Numbered from the stretch's first letter, positions 23,001 to 36,130 are shown. The stretch is DNA of 64,000 nt from Steinernema hermaphroditum (GCA_030435675.1 CM059624.1:14904769-14968768), one strand, 5' to 3'. Numbers and translations: made by a program. The notes: generated by a model not told the origin, from the sequence alone.

Positions 23001-25845
23001 GCGTCTCGTCGATCTTCATCAGCAGCTCCTCCACCTTAGGGCTGGACATGGCCGGCTTGAGGCAACTAAAAGAGACCTTTGGGCAGAATAGCTCGAGCAG
23101 TTCGCGCAGAGTCGATCGACTGCTGCGGTGCTCGTTTGGCGTCTCCGAGATCACTTCTTCCGGCACGCAGAACCGCAGTGTTACGAGCTAAACAGCTTTT
23201 TTTGTGTCCCTGAATCACCGTGGGTGGCCTACATCACTGACTCTCACAATGAGTCGATAAATATGGCATTCGTTCATGGAGTTATCGAACATCCGATCTT
23301 TGATCATGCTCACCGCTATCGGGCCATGCGTGTCGCTGATGCCCAAGTAGTTCGAGTGCGCTAAAATTGTAGACGATCAGGGAGATCTGATGAGGATCCA
23401 TTCAGTACGTTTCCCGCCGAAACAGTGTCGATAGTAGTAGCATCCGAGATCCTGCGGCTCGACAACAATCTTCTTCTGGCGCTCAGCGCAGAGCTTCTGT
23501 CCGCAGTAGACGTTGGAGACGTCTTCGAGGACGCCCACTTCCGCCGCGGTGTGCTCACGTTGCCAGGATTCGGTGTCGGAGATGACGAAAGGGGCGCGGG
23601 AGCCAGTTGTCCGAGTTAGTGGGATTTGGCGTATCGGCTCTCCGCCGACTTCGTTCCTGGAACGGAGAGAATGTAAGGTTTGACAGGTCGACTAGAAACG
23701 AACAACAGGTCCCGGGCAAAACGTTCTACCGTAAGCCCCGGTTGTCAGTTCAGGCAATTCGTTCAAGGGTCATTCCATCTTCCTTGTTTCACCGATATTT
23801 GTTTTTTTTCGCTGTTTCCACGAATATTGCACTGTTTATGCAGTGTAGGGTTGTAGGAAAAAGACATGCAACCCTATGGTCGTGGTGGCTTTCGCAAACC
23901 TCGATTTGGCTTAGACTCCGGCCTATATATGCAAAGCGCGCACGAGAAATGATCTTGGAACGAGTTTTCTGCGCTGACAACCGGGATCAGGACGTTTCTT
24001 CACTCGAAACACTTCAAAGGGCCCGGACAGGTATAGTACCGTACTCTCGCGCTTGTCCCTCAGGGTGATCGTGGCGGGACCCTTTAGACTTCTCGAATAC
24101 TATGTTTTTAACTGCGTTCTGTCTACAAATTTAGGCTTTGGGCGAGCGTAGCGAGCCCGTATTCATTTTGACTGCGGCTTAACATCCAGGCTCGGCTTAG
24201 GCTCCGGCTGAGGACTATGATTTAACGCGTTCCGGGTTATGCCGCTCATTTGGAGTGAAAGCTTGCGGGGTTCGGGTGCCCGAAAATTTCGGCTTCAACT
24301 GCGGCGCCCCATGAAGCCCTTATGTTAGCACTTACCTGTAGAACGGACAGCTTTCGACGATGTCATTGGACTTCCCGTCTCCGGAGTCATCCTCGCTCAT
24401 CTGCTGTTGCGCATGTGAAGAACACGGCGTATTCTTGGAACGCGCCTCTTCCTCGGTGACCGGCCAGCCGAGACCCCAGGCGGCGGCCAGCGAACGGCAG
24501 TCATGGTAGGCGCACTGCTGTGGGTACTGCGTCTGCCACTCGCTGAATTTCTCATCTAAATAAAGGTATACGGCACACCTCTAGGAGGACAGATCCTTTA
24601 TCTTACAAGCATTGGAAGATTCGCCGTCAGCGGACGAGGTGGTCGCCTCACAGTGTGCGACGAAGGAGTGATGCGTTGACGGGGTGGTCGGCGTGTGCGC
24701 TACCGTAGTGTACGACACCGACGTCGAGAGTACCGGTGAGCTGTTGCTGCTCATCAACTCGGCCGACTTCCCTGGAAAGAGGTTTGTTCGAAACACAAAA
24801 AATGACTAAGCATGAAGGCTACGTTGGTTGGCTTAAATAAGACCAGGTTGGGTCATTTCCGATGGCAAACGCCGATAGTGAATGGATCGTAATTACGAGC
24901 ACGTCTCTCTTGCGTAATCGCTTTTTTATTCCGAGCAATTGTACTAAAGTGTAGGTCACAAATTCTGACCAAACTTTGTAACACGAACGCATTTTTTGTT
25001 ATGCTTTCTGACTACACGAAAATCGTAAAATTCAAATGTACTATGAATTACATAGTGCAATGACGTAAATCATGGAATATTGCCAACCAGAAGCCACCGT
25101 CCCTTTTGGGATTTGGACGGTCCCTCTTTGCGCTTTCAGCTCTTTCCTTGATTTCAACCGCCTCCTTTCTTGAGTATGTGCATAAATCATCTCCCTATAA
25201 CTCCCTATGATTTCGACCGTCTCCTCAGATTCTGATGGGATTTCGGTCGTCCTCCTTATTACCAGATTATTTTGTATAAATCAGCTCACAAATCCAAAAA
25301 ATTTGCGTTGTCAAGCCTTTTATCCCTTTTTCGAGAATTTGTACTGTCCCCTTTAGACAGTCCTACCCATGGATTTAAATCATTCCGTCCGGGTTTTCGG
25401 CGGCCCCCATCGCCTTTTTTGAGGATCTACACGGACGGTCCAAATCCGACATACATATATCCTCTGGGCCTCAAATCCCTAGGGGGATAGTCGAGATCAA
25501 GGGGCACCGTTAAGACGGTTTTACGCCGTTCTGCCTGGGACCTTGATAGCGCCAGTCAGCAGTGGGTAGCTCAAACAACGGTCCACATTCATGGGGGCGG
25601 GCGGCTGAAGTCCCATCACAATCTGAGGGACGGACCGAATCCCAGAAAACCCCTGAAGAGGGCGATTGAAATCCCCGGGGCTCCCCCGTCCAGATCAAGG
25701 GGGATGTTTGAAACGACTTAATGCCGAATGTGTTGGTTGGTAGAGGGTTTCTCACAGTTTTCAATGCAACAGTCATAAACTTACCCGACACAGATAAACG
25801 GCCCAACTGCTCCAATTTGCTAGGCGACCGTTCGATCAGTACCAT
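20020..25845 (-). CDS. SIPA1L/SPAR-type Rap GTPase-activating protein with PDZ domain (941 aa)
   Basis: Thirteen exons were joined: 25845-25785, 24771-24607, 24555-24336, 23656-23409, 23360-23233, 23187-22923, 22187-21985, 21936-21779, 21736-21630, 21586-21205, about 21159-20898, 20849-20662 and 20458-20020. The Rap-GAP domain is unmistakable: [14 protein letters not shown] entry, [38 protein letters not shown] and [19 protein letters not shown], the last holding the catalytic Asn of Rap-GAPs. A PDZ domain follows ([25 protein letters not shown]), then SPDGSPRRG and a C-terminal coiled coil ([17 protein letters not shown] to the stop). This order is that of SIPA1L1/SPAR, which inactivates Rap1/Rap2 at junctions and synapses. 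All joins keep phase. One junction, exon 10 to 11, is abnormal (see findings). The first exon (21 codons) is inferred from phase and donor only. Confidence 0.9.
25090..25460. repeat. Degenerate tandem-like repeats in intron 1 of the Rap-GAP gene
   Basis: Variants of GATTTCGACCGTCTCCT recur at about 25108, 25151, 25207 and 25238, with looser copies to about 25440. Unit length is irregular (30-100 bp). No coding potential is visible. Confidence 0.35.
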
Positions 25846-26954
25846 CGGCGGCTTCAGCGACTCAGAGCGCACGGGTTATGACGACGACGGTCTCGCAGCG
25901 ACTCTCCACACCGCCGACAATCATCGTTTCGTTTATCGCGGCGTCGTCTGTCGTCTATTTAAAAGGGTAAATCGTCTGAAAAAAAAAAACGCTCAATCCG
26001 TAGGTTGAAATTGAAGGCACCGTAATCGGGGCCACGGAAACGCGGCGACACGCAAGTCACGCAGCACGCCTCTGTGAGTGAATGAATGAAGTGAGTGCGA
26101 CGGGAACAGCGTGACGATGACGTCAAAGGTGCGACGTTTGCAGCTTGATTTGTGGAAAGTTGCTAATTGATGGATGAATCGGCCGTCATTGTGGCGTAGA
26201 AGCGTGTTCTTTGGAACGGCGACTTGTGGAAAAAATGGGAATTTGATGATGTCAGTGTTCGAATTACGTGAGTCAGTTGGGAATTACCACTTTATGAGTG
26301 CATTTTGAGGGAATTGTGATTATTTTAGAGAGAAAATTGTGATTTGAGAGCATTTTTGAAATTGGACTAACGGAATGAGGTAGAGAAAGGTATTATTTGG
26401 TTTTATGCATGAATAATATCCCACTTTTGCGATCATTTCTTATTCTTATGATACCGATTCCATTCAACTATGAGTACCTTTACATTACTCAGCAACTGGC
26501 AAGTCGTTCCCCCTATGTACAGGATATCGCAAAAAGGATACTTTAGAATCTTAGTAGAAACCTAAAAAGCGAATCATAAATTAAAATCTTGGGGTTCCCT
26601 TTCGTTTTTTTTTCGGTTTGGGTCTAGTCGAAGAAAATAGTACCGATGACCTATAGCATGATCGGTGACATCGATGATTCTTTCAATTTCTGGGAGCTGT
26701 CTCATGTCGGGACAACTGAATGGAGGTTCCAGAAGTCAAACGAGCATTTTGAACCCAAAATTGCCCAAAACGGCGCACTCTGGACAGCACCCGGGGGTAT
26801 CTGATGTCTCTAGGATTGAGGGTGCCATTTTATAACAAACTTAGGATGAACCTCTCGTAGAGATCTGTGGAACCACGACTTTGCTTTGAGTTTCTCTGTC
26901 CGGTCGAAGTATTTCTTTGGTGAGCAGATACAGATAGAAAATTAGAGGACTGAG

Positions 26955-27028
26955 GGCGGCTTAGAACCGGCCCCGACCGGTTCACCAGCCAAACGCGTTC
27001 GCTATGAGCCACAGAGACAGTGCGGAAG
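26955..27028 (-). repeat. tRNA-derived SINE copy (minus strand)
   Basis: The reverse complement reads CTGTGGCTCATAGCGAACGC then GGTCGGGGCCGGTTCTAAGC, the same A-box/B-box layout as the copies at 7933 and 36943 but with a degraded B box. Confidence 0.4.
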
Positions 27029-27479
27029 GAACAGGCACATTGCCGCTATACCTCTGAAGCCGTAGAGCCTTCCATTTCTTGACTGGATCAAGGTTAAATT
27101 AAGGCCATATTTCAGACCGCTAAAAGATCGACCGGGACCTATTTTCAATTTCTGTGATAGACCGGTCAACTTTCACCGTGGGAATTATCCGAACCAAACA
27201 CATCATTGACACCCAATAAAATGACATGTATTGATATGGTTAATTACTAGAAAATGCCCCGAAGATATCCCCAAACCACTACGTCTCAACATTCTATTTT
27301 TGTTCGTTCATATCCTAATGCTTTTTCTAACCCATTAATCAATCCATTCCCGTCTGCGTCGGCGACATTGCTAGCCCCCGCAGGTCACCCTTCCTTCATT
27401 CATCTACACCCCCTCTCGATCGATTCGTCTTCATAAAAGTCCTCAATCTCCTACGTCGTCGGCTTTTTCGTCGCCCCTC

Positions 27480-27640
27480 AATTCCCGGAGCACTCGTGTC
27501 GATGACCCGCGGCGGGTCGTAACCGCACGCGGCGCCCCCAATCGCAACACGTCGGCGGCGGCTGGCCGCAGCGAGAAGATGAAGACGCGTCGCCGCCGCC
27601 GGCGACGGCGACGGCCGCCGGGCCAAGGGACAACGTTGCC
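27480..27640. other. CpG-rich island
   Basis: Dense CGCCG/CGTCG triplets in an otherwise AT-rich region. Similar islands occur at 32860-33380, 35835-36130 and 44920-45180. No conserved ORF among them. Confidence 0.5.
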
Positions 27641-28379
27641 GACAGGACAGCTTGTCACAACACGGACATCAGCAGCTGTGGGGGAGGCAGACGGCGTTAG
27701 GCGTGTGCACTTCGTGGTGGCGCCGACGCTATTTTGAGCCGGGCCTAGGGGAATTTCATAAATTTTGGGGAATCGCATGATAAACGACATGATAAAGTTC
27801 GTTGGCTCTAACTTTTGGTAATCGATTTAGGGTTCATTCGATTTAGGATGGAAGTGCAAGGAAGCTCCATGGTGAAGATCCGCAATCCTGATATCAATCA
27901 AGACAAACCTCAGTCACACAAATCGACATTTTTGGCACAGTTAGAAAGACCAACAACGGAAATATGTACAAGATGAACTTATATGCTGAAGCGATTGCTG
28001 ATTACTGATAGCTGTCCAACGGAAGGCTGAGCATGGAATCTTTTGGAATAATACACTGATTTCCACTTTCCATTGGAAGGATGGTGTACGGTAACGGGGG
28101 AATCTCAACAACAGACAGAAGAATACACGATGATATGTTTTAGAGAATCGCCATAGAAATGGACTCTAAGAGATGGCATTTACCTATGAACTTCTTCCTA
28201 ATTTAAGGCGGTACATTTCAAATCAAGTAAAAGGCCAGCTTAATGCTCAAATTGGATGTTTACCCATATCAACTAAAAACTGAGATTTGAATCACGTTCT
28301 GTATGTGATGCCCAGTAACAACAGGATCTACAAGGCCAGGGATCCGGCTGTGAGTGAGAAGTGATAGTGATAAAGAAGT

Positions 28380-28607
28380 GATGGTCAAGGACCTATCTCT
28401 TCGAAGAGGAAGCAAACTCCCAAGCGACCCCAGAAGGAGAAGTTCCGCCGCCGTTTCTGTTGATTCGACGATTCTCAGATGCAGGCCGTTCATGTGTTTC
28501 AAACGCCCCGGGAAGCAGAAGTTTCGTCGCGAATTCCGGAAGTTCGACGATGGATGAGACTAGCTTCTATTCGGTACTCATGAAACAATCCTTGCAAGTC
28601 AGCATTT
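28380..28607 (+). CDS. Possible isolated exon (Ser/Arg-rich), low confidence
   Basis: One frame reads ATPEGEVPPPFLLIRRFSDAG, then SFVANSGSSTMDETSFYS, ending KQSLQ before a gtcagc donor-like site at 28608. The composition (Ser, Arg, Pro and phosphosite-like RRFS) is unlike the AT-rich surroundings, which is why it is listed. No partner exon was found on either side within several kb and no family is recognised, so it could equally be chance. Confidence 0.2.
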
Positions 28608-28609
28608 TC

Positions 28610-29779
28610 AGGACCTCGCATTGGGTTTTGACCTGTTATACATCGTAACCCCGGGGTCCTGGTTTTTTCTTTTGGGTCCGTTCTTGGGTGCCCGAGTCAA
28701 AAAAGAGCATGGTCCCAGTACGAAAATGTTACGCCCTTTCAGGATTGCATGAAATTTTGAATTTTTTGGCTTTATCAAGAAAGGCCATAGGTTTGGATAG
28801 CTCGGTAGCTGCTTATTCATCTTTTGACTTGGTTTGACTCATCTTTTGACTTAAACTCAGTTCCGTACCCGGACTCCAATTTGCTATCATTTCTGGCTTT
28901 AACTGTCATTGTATTACATGCTCTTTCCGCAAACGTATAGTTACGTGCTGCATGAGTTCAACAATACTTTCACAGGGAAGTGTTTCGATAAAGAAGTGGT
29001 CGCGTCTCGTTCCTCTCGTTGAATAGCCTCAATCTAGCACACCGGAATACGGTGACCGCGGAATTTGAACAACAAAAAACAGTCGCGCACCTACTGAAAT
29101 AATAATGCGCACCGAGAAACGGCCATAAAAATAGCGCTAATAGCGTGTGGTATCGCGCCGAGGCTCGTCGCATGTGAATAAGAACGCCGGCTTTATGTAT
29201 GAGTAATCGTTTCCTTGCGATCATTCGGGCCAATGCTGATAATTACGGCTCAAGGAGGCCGTCATCACATCAATTGTGAGATGCCCTAAGCCGCTTAGTT
29301 GATGGAGATGAGCCTGAGGTCAATAGACTACAATCGGTTGTTGTCGAAGGAAGATTTTGGATGAAGGATCTATGTAAGCTGCTATCTCCATCCTATAACA
29401 TAAGACGGTGTTGATTCATAGGAACCAAATCTTCGTTTGAGAGTTGAACCTTATTAAGTGACTCATCAAAGAAAACAGAGATTTGGCGGGCGTCATTACG
29501 TAATAACGGAATAATACGATCTCGGTCCCCTCTCCATGGTTATGGAAAGCGATTCGATTGTATTCATAATACATGACTTTCCAGAGATATAAATAGCCTG
29601 GCAGTAACCACTTCAGTGCCAAAGTCTCTGGTATTCTGTGGTGGTAGATATCGCCCATGAGAGCAGTGCGAAAAGGACACAGACGAGCAGAAACAAAGGG
29701 CATGAGCTCGTTTATCACTGGGTCGTCCCGCGCGAACTGACTCGCAAGCCAAGCAACCTGAGCCGGCACGGAATCCGAA
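28610..29779. other. Intergenic, no supported gene
   Basis: Nothing coding could be supported; a 147-codon minus-strand frame at 29416-29859 runs into repeat sequence and has no motif. Confidence 0.4.
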
Positions 29780-30010
29780 ATTGCCTCCGCCCCACGAGGA
29801 GCCAACCTATTACGGTTTTTCCACACCACTGTGGCCGGTGTGCTCCACTGCTTGCCCATCTACCGGTATCAGTTCTTCGCCCTTCACCTCCGCTAACCAT
29901 AGATTCTTTCATTTGCGTTCCCAACGATCGGTCCACTGGCGACAGGTCATTCTCGGCCTTTTGCGATGCCCCCAACGATCGCCCCGGCTTCCAGAAGGCC
30001 TTCTTAGCTT
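29780..30010 (+). repeat. Fragment of unclassified retroelement family R
   Basis: TTTCATTTGCGTTCCCAACG at about 29909 and CGCCCCGGCTTCCAGAAGG at about 29980 match the head of the full-length copy at 41560-42182 (TTTCATTTGTGTTCCCAGTG, CGCCCCGGCTCCCAGAAGG). The preceding part matches an internal segment of that copy, so the fragment is rearranged. Confidence 0.55.
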
Positions 30011-30239
30011 TGCTCAGTGAATCATGACGCACACCCTAGATCATCGCTTCAGGCACAGTTTATTGAATGTATGGATATGCACATTACCTTAAAGCCTAAC
30101 CTAAGGAATTCCAATTCCACGTATAAAATGAGCTGCTCGTTAAGAAGTTATTAAAAAGTTAAAAAGTTTTCAAGTATTTACGACCATCTAATGCAAACCA
30201 AAGAACAGAGAAAGACTTACTTTCGAACATGCAGTAATG

Positions 30240-30520
30240 ATCGCTCCGCCTCACAGGAGGCCTGCAACATCAAGAAGCCATAGTTCCACCGTCTCGCCAA
30301 AAATCAATCGGAGCCCTTTCAGAAATGGCTCCCGCCAGGAAGCCGTATTTCCAAGAATGCCATCACAATCGCCTGACCACCCGCGCCGCTAAAGAAGCCG
30401 AAGAAGCTCTACAACTCCAAAGCAGACAGCTGCTCCGATGGTTTCCACTTCGCTAGCTGTGCCCCACTGTACTGGATTCAGCTCTTCGCCACGCGCAAAC
30501 TACTGGATAACGTGCCACGC
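30240..30520 (+). repeat. Fragment of unclassified retroelement family R
   Basis: It shares TAGTTCCACCGTCTCGCCAA and CCCGCGCCGC..AGAAGCCGAAGAAGC with 41723-41792 and carries the downstream part ending near the TCTTCGCC segment. It has no intact 3' hairpin tail. Confidence 0.55.
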
Positions 30521-32859
30521 GCCGAAAACAACGATATTGTTCTTCTTTGAGCGCTATGGGACCCCTGCGCCGTGTAAGCCGTTGATGCAAGAACATAAAC
30601 TCGCAAAGAAATGAAAGAAGGAACTTGAAGCACAAAACGACCGCTCCGCTCAAGACCGCTCACAAAAATGAGACCAACCTGACCGTCTTATACGCACTGA
30701 AAACACCTGGAGGGGCGTGGTAAGTGGCGCGCATTCCTAAAGCGATGAGCGATCTGCCTTAATCCCGAGCCCATTCATGCCATGCCCACGCGTGAAATCC
30801 GCGCTTACTAAGCGTAGTATTCCAAGTACCGACGCGACAAACAAAAACACGATGGAAATGAGTAATTCATCGCGGCGCTCCGCTGAATAGGCGCAATTTC
30901 GATCGGAAAACGGCGGAAATTCATGGTTTAAGCGGGGCGAAACCCCGCAAATATGGTGGACAACGCGGAAATGAATGAGGTGACGTCAGAGCGTCGCCTC
31001 TCGTCCGGCAATTTTCGCTTTGGCATTTCTGTTTTCGACTAAAACCTGAGAGGCGGACGGCCGAAGATGGTCCGATTTTCGGAGGCTCGGCGATAGGTCG
31101 AAAGTCAAATCGACATTGCCTAGTGGGAGAAATCCCTTCAAGGAGGTAGATAAAATAGGGGCCCGGAGGGGATCGAACCGACTACGATTGATTGGCAATC
31201 AAACGCTTTTGCAATGAACCACACAGACTGTTCATGAGCAACCGGTTCAGCCGTACTATGTCTTCGACACCGTTAGGCCGTGAAGTTCACTATGCGGATG
31301 AAAGGGTTTGTGTTTCTCTACAGGTTTTGAGCCACTTTTAGTCTCTTTCATGAGCGCCAATCTTGCCGTCCGCATGGACATAATTGAAGAGAACTAATTG
31401 TAAAGACAGTGAAACAAGAATAATCAAAATCCAAATTGGGAGGTATGATTCGACAAGTTCCAACTCCAAGATATTGCCTTTCTATGGTGAGAGGGCTTTA
31501 TTTTCATAGACGCATTAAAAGGTTATTCAGTTAGTCTGGATGCGAGAGAGCCTTCTATGCAACAGTCACATATCTCGATTATTTTGGAATGAATGCTTTT
31601 GGGCTTGACTTGATTATGTTTTTAACAGACCATATGATGTGGAGGGGAATCATTCATGAAATGAAGCAAAAATCAAGTCTTGCCAGAAAATTCGGTCGAT
31701 ACTGAGCCGCTAGTAGGAGCCAATCAGCTTTCTGTATGCTGGCTTTTCATCTAGCACAGTAGCCTTTTTCGAAATCTCAACCAAAACGGGTTCTCTGTGT
31801 TAACATTTATGTTAGCGATAGTAAACCGTGCAAATTCATTCCTTGTCATAATTCTATACACAATAAAATATTCTATCAAGGAACATGTGGAACAATTGCA
31901 ACGGAGACCATAAAGAGTTGCGTAAATAAACGATTACCAAAAGGTTGTTACAATGGGATTTCACAAAACGAACGAAAACACATTTGACCATAGTCATATA
32001 AGGAACTTGGAACGAGGTCCATTGCTGGCAGGTTAACTTTTGTGGTGTGGAAGTTTTGGAAAAAGTGAAAACCGCCCAAGGAAACAGTTCTACTAGCTCG
32101 TCAGCAATCTTCCCCACACATCGTGTCGAGACCCACCAACCACCTCCCCAATTTCGATCATAGCTGATCGAAATTTTGAAATTGTTTGGTTAATATGTCG
32201 CGATTTAAGGGGAATTTCAAAAATCCGCCGAGCAGGCGTGATAAATAATTTATTCAGCTTTCGATTGATATCAAACCCACCCGAAAAAAAAACGAACACC
32301 CAGAGAGGAGTAGGTCTGGGAAAGTTGCGTTATCTGAACGTGTCTTAGCCCTTTAGAGACTTTTACCATTTGTTTGTTTCCAACAAAACCTCACCTTTTG
32401 TATAAGAGGAGCATCTTAATTCAGCAGCGACAACTCATATCCAGACCCCCTTGCATTATTTTTCAAAAATAAATTACTCTATAAAGCATACGGTTAGTTA
32501 TCATAAAGCTACAGTAATGTTTGTGGACCGAAAAGAGGACTATCATATCGTCACTGAAAAACCATGAAATTTACTTAACTGACAGTTTAACAAATAGCAG
32601 TAAGTTTAGGATCTCTCTCCAGTACTTACCGCTTACTATACCACTTATAATACAGTAAACATAATGAGTCCGTTTCCCATACACCAGTGCTGCATATACA
32701 CATAAAAACAAAGGTGTTTTCCTTCAGTATTGTTCATTGCGAAAAACCACGGATTACCATAAGGGTACGGTAACATTTGAGCAGCGAAAACAGGTAATGA
32801 TTGGCACAGAATCGTCAAAATAAGCGGTTTGGCTATAATGGGCGGTTAGCCGTCTCCTC
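30521..32859. other. Intergenic, no supported gene
   Basis: AT-rich with no convincing exon. It contains a SINE copy on the minus strand (31158-31233) and a small GC stem-loop at about 30931-30948. Confidence 0.4.
31158..31233 (-). repeat. tRNA-derived SINE copy (minus strand)
   Basis: Reverse complement: CTGTGTGGTTCATTGC, then GCGTTTGATTGCC, GTCGGTTCGATCCCCTCC and GGGCCCC. This is one of the better-preserved B boxes of the family. Confidence 0.5.
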
Positions 32860-33380
32860 AACGAGTACCTCCCGAGGCCGCCGTGGTGAGGACAAGTTCG
32901 CGCGGGACCTGGGAGGACGCGTCGCCGTCGGGGACGAGTGGCCCGGCTGGCGCGGCGGCGCCGCGGCTTCAGGACGAGCGTCTCGAAATCACTTATTCCG
33001 ATCCGCGGCTGCTGCCCGCGGCGGCGAGAGTCTCGCCACGCGCGGCGGCTTCTTCTTCGGCCGCCCCCACGCGGCCCTCTCGCGTCCTCCTATTGATTGT
33101 CGCCGTCGTCGCCCGGGGATTTCCACGCCGCCGCCGTCGTCGCCGCCGCGACGACCCTCCAGAAGCCCGCCGGCGCTAAGGCGATAAACACTCGCGCGGC
33201 GACGCCGCCGACGCACAAATCGTTATGAGATGCATCTCCTTTTTTCGGCGCCACGGCCCTCCGCTTCCGACGACGTGCAAATATCCGACAATGGCGGCGT
33301 CGGCGGCGGCAGAGACGACGCTAACGTGTGCCGCCGCGTTTGTCCGTCCCTCGCGACCCCTTTTCCGGCAACCCTCGCAC
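32860..33380. other. CpG-rich island (about 520 bp)
   Basis: This is the largest GC-rich block of the gene-poor region, full of CCGCCG and GTCGTC runs. Frames through it give low-complexity Arg/Pro/Ala proteins on both strands, which is expected from base composition, so no CDS is called. Confidence 0.5.
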
Positions 33381-33941
33381 GATGATGAGGACAATTGAGG
33401 AATGTGCCATGCACGAGAACTGCTTGATTATCAGAGGGGTTTAAGGGATAGGGGATAGATGACGATAGAATTTTTAGCCAGGAAGTAAAGTTTTAGATCG
33501 ATCGATGCGGAATATCCTTCTTGGTATGCTTTATTATAAAATTTGCGTCTCACTACGATCTCAAATTTATTTCTCTTAAATCATCACTTCAAATCATCCA
33601 CAACACCATGTTTTATAAGCGAACCAATTTTCCAAAAACTTCTCTTGCATCAAGACATTCAAAACAACGGAACAACTTAAACTAAAAAAAGTAACAAACA
33701 GTAACAAAGAAAAACAAACCAATGTGAACATAAATTCAGATTTTCGGTTTCAAATTTTCAATTTTTCATATTTATTTTATATTACGTCCTAAATCTTTTT
33801 TTTTACGTAACTTGTCGTATTAGAACCGCCGATTTCCAAGATACATTTCATTCCCATTAAGCCATTCACAATATTTACATAATTATAATTACTAATATCG
33901 CTCATGAAGAATTATCGGACACCATGCCACACAAAAACCGT
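33381..33941. other. AT-rich spacer
   Basis: No gene or structured element is seen. Confidence 0.4.
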
Positions 33942-34134
33942 CTGGCACAATATACTCCGTTTTTTTCGATCACGAAAATGGCCTTCAATCATCTCGTTGT
34001 AGGACCCAGAATTCTGAACCAACGCGTTGAAAACGGCGAGCGAACATACGAACTTCGTGCATTTGCTCCGTCGTTTTCAAGGCGCAGGGCCATTTTTGTG
34101 ATTGAAAGAAAAAAAGTTCGTTTGGCACAATCTG
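33942..34134. repeat. Foldback element
   Basis: Left arm 33942-33983 and right arm 34089-34134 are inverted: TGGCACAATATACTCCG, a T-run, GATCACGAAAATGGCC on the left; GGCCATTTTTGTGATTG, an A-run, TTGGCACAATC on the right read back the same way. An inner pair (GTTGAAAACGGCGAG / GTCGTTTTCAAGGCG) continues the stem. About 193 bp in all. Confidence 0.6.
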
Positions 34135-35834
34135 AGAATGTCCATTTTTTGATATCGTGTTTTTTCTCAAGTCATGTTATTCAAATTTTGGGTTTCACGA
34201 ATGCGTGAGATGTATCTTTCATTTGCGTCGGTGATTCTTGTGTCAACGTCATGCCGACGTCCGTACCTTTAATCGTTCAGATTATGAGAATCCATGTAGT
34301 TTGCTGTGCTCCACCATTCATACACCATCGGATTCAGCCTCTTCGCCGCCCGCAAATCAATGAGATTTCTGTGTTCGGCTGACTGATTCGGGAAATAGAA
34401 ATTCGGGAAATTGACTGATTCCACTGATTCAGGAAATAGAAATAGGGTCGGATGCGTTATTGATTGTGGTCAAATATTCCAGGCAACCCCCACTTTCGAC
34501 AAAACTTTAAGACTTTTCTGTATCCTTTTTCATTTTCCCTTTCCCTTTCATTCATTCGACGTCTTCCTCACATTGACCGTTTGCGGTGTTCACACGGAAA
34601 ACCAGTTCAGAGCGGAAAGTGGTGGTTGCGTGGGAATGCATATGTGAATTCAAGAGCTTCCACAACGAGAGTACAGTATGTGTCCGCAATATGCGTAGCA
34701 TTTCCAGAGAAAAATTCCACATCTATAACAATTCATCCATCACCTTAGGGCTAAGAATGCTAATATTAGTTATTGAAATTAATATCACAAAAAAGCTTAA
34801 TTAGTGGTTTAACTAATTCATTATAAGGAGGTAAAAATCATATAATCTGCCTCATGGCATTTTAATGTTGTGATGAGTAATCCTTTTTCGCTTATATTAC
34901 TTTGCATGCCGGGAAAAAGTTTAATCAAATCTAAAAAAATTAATTGAATAAACAAACGGAGAAAAAACGATTATTTTTCTTCGCTTTCGCTGCTTTATTA
35001 AGCAATTTTGATCGAGGCGGCTTGTCAGTTTTTAAATTTAAATTTTTGCTAAATTTGGAAGCATATTCCCACGAAAAAAGAACCGATTGCATGCTGATTC
35101 AACAAATAACTTCTTGTCGTTCTTTGTATTACGTTTTGTGGTGTTTTTTTGGCGATAGCGTCTACTCAGCTTGCGGTCAACTTATGGCAATGCGTGTGAT
35201 CCAAATATCTGTTAGTTAATATTGTAAATATCGGTTAGCTTCAGCTAGCCAGCACTCAGATTGGATTGATCACTTGGTCTAATGAATTTCCAGCACAAAT
35301 TAGGCCAAGGTTTTTTTTTTTTGTTTTTTTTTTATACTTTATTTTGAAATTTCCATTTTTCACTAATCTTTTTTAATTCCGTTTTTTATTTCTCTTTGGC
35401 TCTGTTTCGTGGTCTTTAAAAAGTAAGACATGTATTGGATAACAAAAAAGCTTTCAGAAGCAGACTATAGAGTCGATAGGCGTCTTTCGAATGGTATACT
35501 GCACTGCGCGCCACGAAAAAAAATCAATCCAAACCAATAGAATCATTTAAAATACAGCGCACAACAAGTAAGCTCCGAGTCATTAAATCATTTCTTTTAG
35601 AACGTGAACGATGAGTAAATCCTACGAATCGGCTCGACCATCTCCACATTTAAATGGGGGCACTCCGGTTTGGAGCTTCTTATAAAAACGCCTACTGAAA
35701 TCTACAGTAATTCAGAATGTTTCTAGTATACAATTATCAGATCCTTGAGCAATATGCGCAAGAGCTTGAGAGTCCGCGCATATATACGGATAATATTCCG
35801 TTAAAAACATGATCGACAGCCTTATTTGTCACTT
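34135..35834. other. AT-rich intergenic, no supported gene
   Basis: There are long T-runs (35310-35340) and no recognised coding segments. A short piece near 34308-34370 resembles an internal part of retroelement family R. Confidence 0.4.
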
Positions 35835-36130
35835 AAAATCTCGCCTCCACCACCTCCACATTCGAAGACGCGTCGGCGTCTTCCCACCAAAAAAAACGAA
35901 ACGTGTCGGAATGCGGAGAGCAGTTCATTAATAATCTACGCTGAGTAATGCGACGACGACGTTCTCCTCCTCGTCGTCGTGGTCGCGGGAGCTGTCGCCA
36001 CGCCGGAGAGAGAGACATAATAGGAAGAAGAGGAGGGCGAGGGCGCGCGCGCGAGGAATACCCCGAGGGTCGAGAGGGGCAGACGCGCGGCTGCGAGACG
36101 TGTCTGCGAGACGCGCACGAGGCAAATAAG
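35835..36130. other. CpG-rich island
   Basis: GC-rich with CGACGACGACG and CGCGCGCG runs; no conserved ORF. Confidence 0.45.

Larger units (their letters stand above)
25846..28350. other. Intergenic region right of the Rap-GAP gene
   Basis: No supported gene. The first few hundred bases are the likely promoter of the minus-strand Rap-GAP gene. It contains a SINE copy on the minus strand (26955-27028) and a CpG-rich island (27480-27640). Open frames within the island are arginine/proline-rich by composition and were not called. Confidence 0.45.

Noticed and set aside
27396..27790. Arg-rich minus-strand frames around 27.5 kb
   Set aside because: Low-complexity products of a CpG-rich block without supporting context.
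29416..29859. 147-codon minus-strand frame
   Set aside because: Overlaps retroelement family R sequence and has no recognisable domain; no splice partners.
30931..30948. GC-rich stem-loop (GCGGGG-CGAAA-CCCCGC) resembling a bacterial terminator
   Set aside because: Nothing bacterial in context, no T-run, and an isolated 6-bp stem is expected by chance in this length.
32801..33187. 128-codon Arg/Pro/Ala-rich plus-strand frame in the GC-rich island
   Set aside because: Long frames appear on several strands of this GC-rich block simply from composition; no motif, splice sites or family resemblance.
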